Origin: Telopea speciosissima
Lineage: Eukaryota; Streptophyta; Magnoliopsida; Proteales; Proteaceae
Length of the DNA: 64,000 bases
Assembly (NCBI RefSeq): GCF_018873765.1
Contig: NC_057923.1
Coordinates: 9,746,413-9,810,412 of the forward strand
Direction of reading: 5' to 3'
Shown: positions 57,511 to 64,000 of the stretch, piece after piece
Layout: each line of letters starts with the position of its first letter
How positions within the stretch are numbered: the stretch's first letter is position 1
Notes under the pieces: generated by a model
The model's input: only the letters and a program-made list of their open reading frames with translations
Told to the model about the DNA's origin: nothing
Databases searched by the model: none
Position numbers and translations under genes: made by a program

Positions 57511-57682
57511 CGAGCTGATTCTCCTCTAACCGTGGCAGGGGACTAGTAGATCCAACTCAATACAAACATAAGATGTTTTGGTCATTTCATAGAGAGATCC
57601 ACCAATGAAGTGACCCAAACACCCTTTGTTTTGCTGGGTTGGATTCTCTAGCTCCTGTCACAGCTGGAAGAGAACCGAATTG
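57511..57682. mobile_element. Mutator-type MITE with 9-bp TSD
   Basis: TGATTTAAC at 57502-57510 and 57683-57691 flank 172 bp whose arms (CTGATTCTCCTCTAACCGTG and CAGCTGGAAGAGAACCGAAT) pair imperfectly. The interior matches the MITE at 8628-8820 (CCAACTCAATACAAACA, TTTTGGTCATTTCAT). Confidence 0.75.
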
Positions 57683-57903
57683 TGATTTAACACGTTTCAA
57701 CAGTTCTGAAACTTTTGACATATCGATCAAGTACTTAACTTTGCCCTCCTCCATCAAGAAGTCAAGAACAAAACCATAATTCAAAAGAAAAACAAGTATG
57801 TATAACGAATCAATTAAGTACATGAACTATACATATAAACTCTACGAAACAAGCGATCGAGTACCTGAAAAGAAAAGAGAAAGAAACCAACCAAAAAGGA
57901 GGG

Positions 57904-57941
57904 GAGACAGAGAAAGAGAAAGAGAAAGAGAGAGAGAGAGA
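57904..57941. repeat. GA-rich microsatellite
   Basis: GAGAAA units running into (GA)n, in the probable 3' UTR of the small gene that follows on the minus strand. Confidence 0.8.
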
Positions 57942-58016
57942 TGGATCCATGGGTGGGTGGCTGGTGTAAATCAGTAAATCGATCATCATCAATCTTACAA
58001 GTAAAAAGATCAATTA

Positions 58017-58268
58017 TTAGTTCTTCTGGGTGGTTTTCTGGTACTTGTCTTTGATCCAATGGAAGCCAACAGAGGTACCTGCCTTGACTTTCCTGAAACC
58101 CGTAGAAGCGACGGCTTTTGTTTTCTCCAACCCTTCTCCGACCTTCTTACCGTACTTATTGGAGCTCATACCACCACTACCGTTACTGGTGTTACTGGAT
58201 TGATATGCTGGAGCGTTGTAGTCCCATTGATCCGCCCATGATGCCCCAGACGATCTGCTTCTATCCAT
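58017..58268 (-). CDS. Small conserved-looking plant protein, 83 aa, function unknown
   Basis: A single uninterrupted exon from ATG (58268-58266) to TAA (58019-58017). The protein starts MDRSRSSGASWADQWDYN, has a Ser/Asn/Gly-rich middle, and a basic C-terminal half, KVGEGLEKTKAVASTGFRKV, AGTSVGFHWIKDKYQKTTQK. The second half looks like one amphipathic helix with an aromatic patch. No signal peptide or membrane span. I have a sense of similar small proteins in other angiosperms but cannot name the family. A TATA box lies about 150 bp upstream, the frame is free of stops, and codon use looks normal, all supporting a real gene. A TTG three codons upstream extends the frame but is not a likely start. 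Confidence 0.75.
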   Translation of the reverse strand: MDRSRSSGASWADQWDYNAPAYQSSNTSNGSGGMSSNKYGKKVGEGLEKTKAVASTGFRKVKAGTSVGFHWIKDKYQKTTQKN

Positions 58269-58418
58269 TTGCAGCAAAGTACTGGAAGATTAGGATTCAA
58301 GAAGAATTAATAAGGCGCGCGGCAGAGGGTGATTTGGTTTGTTTTGGTGTGGGTTCGTTGATGGTAATGAAGGAAATAAACTCTTTTGAAGTAATTGAAG
58401 GAATGCAGCGAAGGCATG

Positions 58419-58430
58419 ATATATATATAG
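58419..58430 (-). promoter_or_regulatory. TATA box of the small gene
   Basis: On the minus strand CTATATATATATCATG lies about 150 nt upstream of the ATG at 58268, the right distance for a short 5' UTR. Confidence 0.65.
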
Positions 58431-58439
58431 CCATATAGG

Positions 58440-59770
58440 CATTAGCAACGACAGATCCAGTGGTGTGATACGGCATACAACAGGTGGGTTTTGGAAAAGG
58501 AACATTTGGAGTCACGCACGCCCACGGTGTTGTCCATGTTAGAAGTCAAAAGTTTATCCATCATACTAAAAAGACTAAAGTACCCATAGTTCATTAATTA
58601 ATTCATCTTACCTTTTTTAATTTTTCCTTTTCTGGGTATAGTTTTGGGAAGAGTTTTTGGTTGTTACCCAGGTTGTAGGAATGTTCTTTGTTGCCTAGGC
58701 TTGTAGCTAAAGGGATTGAATAATTCATTTCCCCTGATGATTCACAAATGTCCTCTTAGGTTATAGTGTTTTCTAAAATACATTTTTTGATTCCATTCTT
58801 TGGCTATGAACCGGGTAGCAAAAACATACCTAAAACTTGGGTAGTAGCAAAATTTCGTCCCAATTTTGGGAACAAGTTACATGAAGGAAATCAGAACATC
58901 ACCATTAAATTCTGATGGTTCTGAATAGGGGTGCAAGTTTGGTCCTATCAACCTGAGCTCATTTTGGCCTGCCCCGAATTTGAACAGGGTCTGGGTTGAG
59001 ATACCCTAGCCCTAAGGGTTGATCAGAGCCGGGCCAAGTCAAGTTGAGACCTAGCTTAACTGAGTCTGATTCGGCCTAACCCGACTCTTGTCTTCTTTTG
59101 CTTTCTTTTTCTTCCTCCTCCTGTTCTTTCTTCTCCTTCTTCTCCCTCTTCTCCCTCGCTTTGGCTCAGCCCTTCCATCTCCCTTCCCCTCCCCATGGTT
59201 AGGACCAATTAGGATCAGCCTAACCTAGCCTTGAAGGCGGGTAAGGGTTGGATTGTTTTTTCAAGCCATGAATCAAGGTCGGGTCTGATCTGGATCAGCT
59301 AAGGCAACTCAGGATTAGATTAGAATTTTAAAAAACCCGATTCAACCCGACCTTGCTTGTTGCAATACATTTCAAGGTCAGATTAATAAAAGGATAAAAA
59401 GGGTAGGGGGAGGAAGATAGGTATCACAATACGTCATTACCCACTATATGATACAATAGGAAACCACAACTGCAACACATGTTTCATGTTTGTTTGTTAT
59501 TTACTTATTTGGTATCTAAAGCATCAAGCATGGGAGGGGTGAGCATAATTTTACACAGTATGAAACGATCTGATTTGTGGCTCTGAGTGTGGTCAGAAGA
59601 CTTTTTTTGACCTTTTATATAAGAACTTTCACAAAACGAGATTATAAGACAAAATGCCCTAAAATAGTAATAGGAATAGAATAAAGAAACAACACCGTCT
59701 TTAAGGACCATAACTTGTGAGTTGTGACAGAGAGGAAATTAAGAAGATTCCGAGTTGTTTGCTTGGGTTG
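58440..59770. other. Gene-free intergenic stretch
   Basis: A TAGGGGTGCAAGTTTGG block at about 58927 followed by GGGTTGA and AACCCGAC-rich DNA suggests a decayed hAT-like element to about 59355. No coding exon. Confidence 0.4.
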
Positions 59771-59776
59771 CACTCA

Positions 59777-59832
59777 CTCGTCTTTTTTTAATTCTAGAAG
59801 GATCTCTACCTCTTTTTTAATTCTAGAATGAT
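59777..59832. repeat. ~29-bp tandem duplication
   Basis: The block TTTTTTAATTCTAGAA then GGATCTC is present twice in a row, about 29 bp apart, with small differences. Confidence 0.7.
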
Positions 59833-60021
59833 CTCAGAGAAAGAGAGAGAGAGGTTTTACACGACTGCACGCGTTTACGGCACGGATAAGGTGTATTTAG
59901 TCCGTGTATTTACTCTCCACTTACGTCATCGTCTCCAAATAACATTTTACAATTAACAAGATTACGTACACTCTTAGCCCACGTCAATGCTTACAGTAAG
60001 TGATATAGACATTTTGGAAAA

Positions 60022-60180
60022 AAGTTCTCTGTCCGGAGTGTGGCCTACGTCAGTACTCCCATGAGTCTATCTCTCTCTTCTCATGTGAAAAAGATACCTT
60101 CGTCCTCTTGTTTTAAAGAAGAGAAAGATAGACACATGGGAGTGCTGGCGTAGGCCACACTCCTGTATAGAAAACTGCAT
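60022..60180. mobile_element. Hairpin MITE with ~55-bp arms
   Basis: Arms AGTTCTCTGTCCGGAGTGTG and GGCCACACTCCTGTATAGAA, with GGCCTACGTCAGTACTCCCA facing GGGAGTGCTGGCGTAGGCC, fold into a hairpin around a TTCGTCCTCTTG loop. A relative without the long arms is at 60622-60755. Confidence 0.75.
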
Positions 60181-60621
60181 CCCAAACATTTTTTATAGTG
60201 TTATTTTATATAAAAATTGATAATTTTTTCGCTGTCCCCAGTCCAGTCCATGCATCTCTCTTACCCATTTTCATGATCAGGAGGGTCAATCGGGTCCAAC
60301 ATTGAGAGCGAGTCAAGGTTGGATTTTTCAAACCTTGTGTTAAGGTCGGGTTGGGCCTAGGCCCAATTAAGGGGTCTTAGGGTTGGGCTAAGGTTTTATA
60401 AAGCCCGGTCCAATCCGACCCTATTGGAGCCCTACCAGTTGAGTATCCAATTCCCATTTTCTAATTGGAAGGTACAAAATTTTCTTTCCTTCCAATTTTC
60501 ATCACTAGCAAAATAAAATATGGAAAATGGGTGGTTGATGCTATAGATCATACGACATTGAACTTTACAACTAAACTCTGGCTGTATTTGGTTGGATAGA
60601 AATGGATAAGAAAAAAGAAAA

Positions 60622-60755
60622 GGTCATTTTTTGTTACGAGTGTGGCCCTGCCTGGACATGGAGGCCAATGAGAGCACAGTGTTGGCATCACAAGGGGGCG
60701 GGATTTCGGCCTTTCTTGGGGGCGGTCATTTTAACCACAAAGAACTTTCTCGAAA
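60622..60755. mobile_element. Diverged hairpin MITE relative
   Basis: TCATTTTTTGTTACGAGTGT at the left, GGGGGCGGTCATTTTAACC and AAGAACTTTCTCG at the right resemble the family at 28346 and 60022. The two ORFs here (60602-60853, 60631-60837) are shadows. Confidence 0.45.
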
Positions 60756-60859
60756 AAGAAAAGGAAGAGAAAAGGAAGAAAAAAAAATCTTGGTGTTTGA
60801 TTGTCGAAGGAAAAGAATTGAAAATAAATTCTATTAAAATAATCATGTTTTAGATGCCA

Positions 60860-62900
60860 ATCTTATAGAGCATATAATACACTCATTGTACACTATGAAA
60901 CACCGAAACAAAACTCTAGCACTATTTTGTTTCTGGGTAAGAGATCTCACCTGGTCTTGTAGCCCCTGAATTAGCGGGATCTTTATCACCTCTAGGTCCT
61001 TGCCCGGCCCAGTTCCCTAGTTCCTCTAACAAGGGGGGCTGGAGTGACCACCCTACCCCTGCCCAAACACTCTGCCCTGGTGAAGTCCCCAACCCTGTAT
61101 TAACTTGACCTTAATTATGAGCCAATAACCAACATAACAAATATAAACATGTCTATGACTAGCCTATGAGACTCGATTAACTGAATGATGTAGTAACAGT
61201 GCAGAGCCGGTGGTGGGGGGACCCGACCAATTGACACCCTTAGTGTGTACAACATTTTCCTATAAAAGGAAGGGAACCAAAGGAGAAAGTATTCCTTACC
61301 CAATGTAAACTCTTCCCCAAGAACCTACCGTCACAACTACCTGCTCCTACATTTTGAAGGTCCCAAATGCCCCTTCATTATTCCCAGAGTCCCATCCAAG
61401 TGCAATGATGCCCATTGGTTAAAGGGATTCCTCTTCACCATGGGTTTAGGAAAACTTAGAACCAAGTTTCTCTTTATCCACAATGAAGAGAGAACCTCTT
61501 AAGCCATTTCATCTAGCCCTTGGATTGGATTGGGAAAGGCATTGTCCACCAAGTACAATAGGGACAATAGGGATGAGGGTTCAGTGATGGAACTACCTAT
61601 CTAGAAGTCCAATCATGGGGTTATATCACCTTGGATGAAGAGATTCTCTATTTACATTTAGGGTGTTAAATAATGCCTATTTAGGAAAGAATGCAGTTTT
61701 TGTCTATTTACGAAAGAACGCAGTTTTGTCTTAAATGGTTAAATTCATATCAATTCATAGAGTAGAAGGTATAAACCAAACCGTTTATTAAACAGTTACA
61801 GTTTGTGAAACAAATACCATTTATTAGACAGTTTCGATTTCTCAGTTTGTAAATGATTTCAGTTTCATGGTTTAAAATGTTTTCGATTTCAGTTTTTCTG
61901 CCAATTTGAGGTAATAGGTTCATAAATGTCTTTAACAGTTTTGGTCTCAGTTTTGTGACTCTAGAATACCAAGGCAAGATGAAGACGAAAGGAAGAGGTA
62001 ATAGATTCATAAATGCTCCTTAAGCAATTTGGTTCATGTTCAGTTTAACCGTTTTACATGGTTTGAAACTGTCTATTAACGGTTCAAACTAGAACCGAAT
62101 CGTTTATTTAATGGTTTCATTTTAAAACTAAAACTGAACCAATCATTAAGCGATTTACCAGTTCAGGATTAAATGGTTCGATTTGATTTCAATAAAGAGT
62201 TTCAATTTCGTTTTGACACCCCTTTCTCCCTAACTTAAATAATTGAAGGTATCAATGTTTATGCTTAGGAAAAATATAAAAAGAGAGAATTATTTTGGAC
62301 AGAAAATCGGGCCGAAGTTATATCAAATCTAACATATGTATGGTTCAGGCCCGGTCCATGTAATCCCTTATGGGAGGTGGAGTTTTTTAATGTATAATGT
62401 TGAACTAGGGAAAAGTTGGAGCTTTTTAATGTATAATGTTGAACTAGGGAAAAGTTTTCTTTCACCAGTGGGATGGAAGAATATACATTGCCTAGCTATG
62501 TGACTATAATTAGATGAGACTCTTATCTCATCAACAAACTCCCACCTCATATTAACGAATTTGAAAATATCCTTCCTCTTGATCATCTTATGGTATTTGT
62601 TACCACAGAAGCAAGGGATTCTCCCTATGATATATGGTGTTAGATATTTAAGAGGACCGATGTAGGAGACAGGGTGAGACCTTAGGGACTTCAGAGCGAG
62701 AAAGTTACAATTGTTGAAAATCTTCCTTTCCCTGTAACATGTTCATTAATTACCTAGAAACAAACGGACCCCCTACTAACAAGCACAATTACACTAGACT
62801 ATGTCATTCGTGATCTATAAATGATCCAAATTCAATAGATTTTAATTAATAGAGCTTAGGTTTAACAATGCCTAATATGGTTAGCGACCCTAGTGTAAGG
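60860..62900. other. Gene-free intergenic stretch
   Basis: No exon. From about 61780 to 62222 the sequence is full of AACCGTTTATTAAACAG-like words and ends GTTTTGACACCCC, probably a decayed hAT-like element. At 62379-62456 a 39-bp unit with AATGTATAATGTTGAACTAG is tandemly duplicated with one difference. Confidence 0.45.
62379..62456. repeat. 39-bp tandem duplication
   Basis: Two adjacent units (62379-62417, 62418-62456) with one substitution. Confidence 0.85.
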
Positions 62901-62929
62901 GTGTCAAACAATTCGATTTTGGTGTAAAT

Positions 62930-63690
62930 GGTTTGATTCGATGCAAATAAATCTTTTGAGATCAATCTTGGAATCAAAATGTTTTTTGATAAGTAGAATG
63001 AAGACGGAGTATATGGTGTGTAACTTTGGTTACATTAGGATGGATAATGAGGTAGTGAAAATTAACAAGAGGGAGATTCCACAAAGTGATTATTTTAGGT
63101 ATCTGAGTTCAATAAAAAATAAAGAAGGTAATATAAAGGAAGGTGTTCCATAGAGTATGAGATGAAATGGAGAGGTGCATCTGCAGCATTGTGTGATCGA
63201 CATATTCCTATAAAACTAAAAAATAATAATATACAACAATTATACTACCTGCTATAATGTATGGTGCGGAATGTTGGTCAATTAAAAAACATCATATAGA
63301 CAAACTAAGTGTAGTGGATATTAGGATGTTGATATGGATGAGTGGCAAAACTAAGATGGGTAAAATAAGGAGCGATCGTACTAGAGTTGATTTGAGAGTA
63401 GCTCTAATACATGATAAGCTAAGAGAAAATCATTTGAGGTGGCATGACCATATTCAACGGAGGCCTTTACATACTCCAATACAAAGGAGTGATTTGATTC
63501 ATATTTAAGGAATCAAAAGAACCAGAGGCAAACCCAAAATGACCTTAAGAGAAGTGGTGAGGAAAGATATACATAACTTAGACCTAGTATCAAGTATGAC
63601 CTCGAACCGAATTGACTAGACAACAAAGATTCATGTAGCTGACCTAATTTAGTTGGGATAAGGATGTCTTGTTGTTATTGTATACTGACT
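62930..63690 (+). mobile_element. RTE-type LINE 3' fragment
   Basis: It reads, with stops, [15 protein letters not shown], then YGAECWSIKKHHIDKLSVVD, RMLIWMSGKT and ENHLRWHDHIQRRPLHTP, the same C-terminal RTE segment as 34850-35330, and ends TTAGTTGGGATAAGGATG followed by TTGTTGTTATTG. The 5' junction near 62945 cuts a GGGTGTCAAACAATTCG hAT-like end. This is the most diverged of the three RTE copies. Confidence 0.85.
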
Positions 63691-64000
63691 AAAAGGAAGA
63701 AAATGACAAAACTTGAAAATAAAAGAGTATTCATGGCGTTTCTCAAAATAGTTTATAAAAATAAGCATTAATCAGAATTAGGGTCAAACCATTTCAAATT
63801 TGATTTTCTGAAACCATTAGGTTGTATTTGTTTGTAGGGGATATGTAGGGTGGGAACATAGTTAGTTAAAATGAGCTTTTAAATGCCTTTTTCGGCCATA
63901 ATTTTTTGCTGTTTTTTAACTGATGCCAATTTTAAGATAAAAGCCTTCCCAAAACAATAAAATTTTAAACATGTTTCTTGGTTTTTAAATGAAAAAAGTG

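Overview
This window is plant nuclear DNA: GT-AG introns, long repeat-filled introns, low gene density and plant-specific families (ALDH10, calreticulin-3 type, NPF5, ATG9). The repeats (tRNA-derived SINEs, RTE and L1 LINEs, hAT and Mutator-type MITEs, LTR elements) and the protein sequences suit a flowering plant with a moderately large genome, possibly a woody early-diverging eudicot or magnoliid; I cannot name the species. There are no rRNA, tRNA or CRISPR loci.

Layout. (1) 1-7.8 kb: the 5' part of an autophagy gene ATG9 on the minus strand. Two coding exons (3643-3069, 2959-2639) are present; the rest lies beyond the left edge, and the last 2.6 kb is intron full of repeats. A leader exon and pyrimidine-rich promoter probably lie at 7.4-7.8 kb. 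(2) 7.9-12.3 kb: intergenic MITEs, tandem repeats and a SINE. (3) 12.4-21.1 kb: a complete 15-exon ALDH10 aminoaldehyde/betaine-aldehyde dehydrogenase gene on the minus strand, 505 aa, ending in the peroxisomal signal SKL; its introns hold an RTE fragment, a SINE and a probable solo LTR. (4) 21.1-32.1 kb: intergenic, with a complete 1,775-bp non-autonomous LTR element coding only for Gag (TR-GAG type), hAT and other MITEs, and a long CT/AT microsatellite. (5) 32.1-47.8 kb: a complete 14-exon CRT3-type calreticulin gene on the plus strand, 434 aa, whose HDEL retrieval signal is split by an intron, leaving a 12-nt last exon; its introns carry an RTE LINE, a 2.8-kb LTR-like element, an antisense L1 tail and several MITEs. 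(6) 47.8-52.1 kb: intergenic, with an L1 fragment and a dimeric A-tailed retroposon. (7) 52.1-55.5 kb: a complete four-exon NPF5 (NRT1/PTR) transporter gene, 527 aa. (8) 55.5-64 kb: MITEs, one small intact gene (83 aa, minus strand, with TATA box) and an RTE LINE tail.

The host genes do not form an operon or shared pathway. ATG9 acts in autophagy membranes, CRT3 in ER glycoprotein folding, ALDH10 in peroxisomal aldehyde oxidation and NPF5 in membrane transport. Their exons are open throughout; all insertions sit in introns or between genes.

The most unusual signal is a set of nine tiny (17-42 bp) A-rich insertions between 10 and 50 kb, each flanked by a 10-20 bp direct duplication. Eight of them share an ACC-A(n) 3' end, as if LINE machinery had inserted little more than the tail of a retroposon. 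One sits inside an L1 reading frame, where removing it restores the frame, so it is a true insertion.
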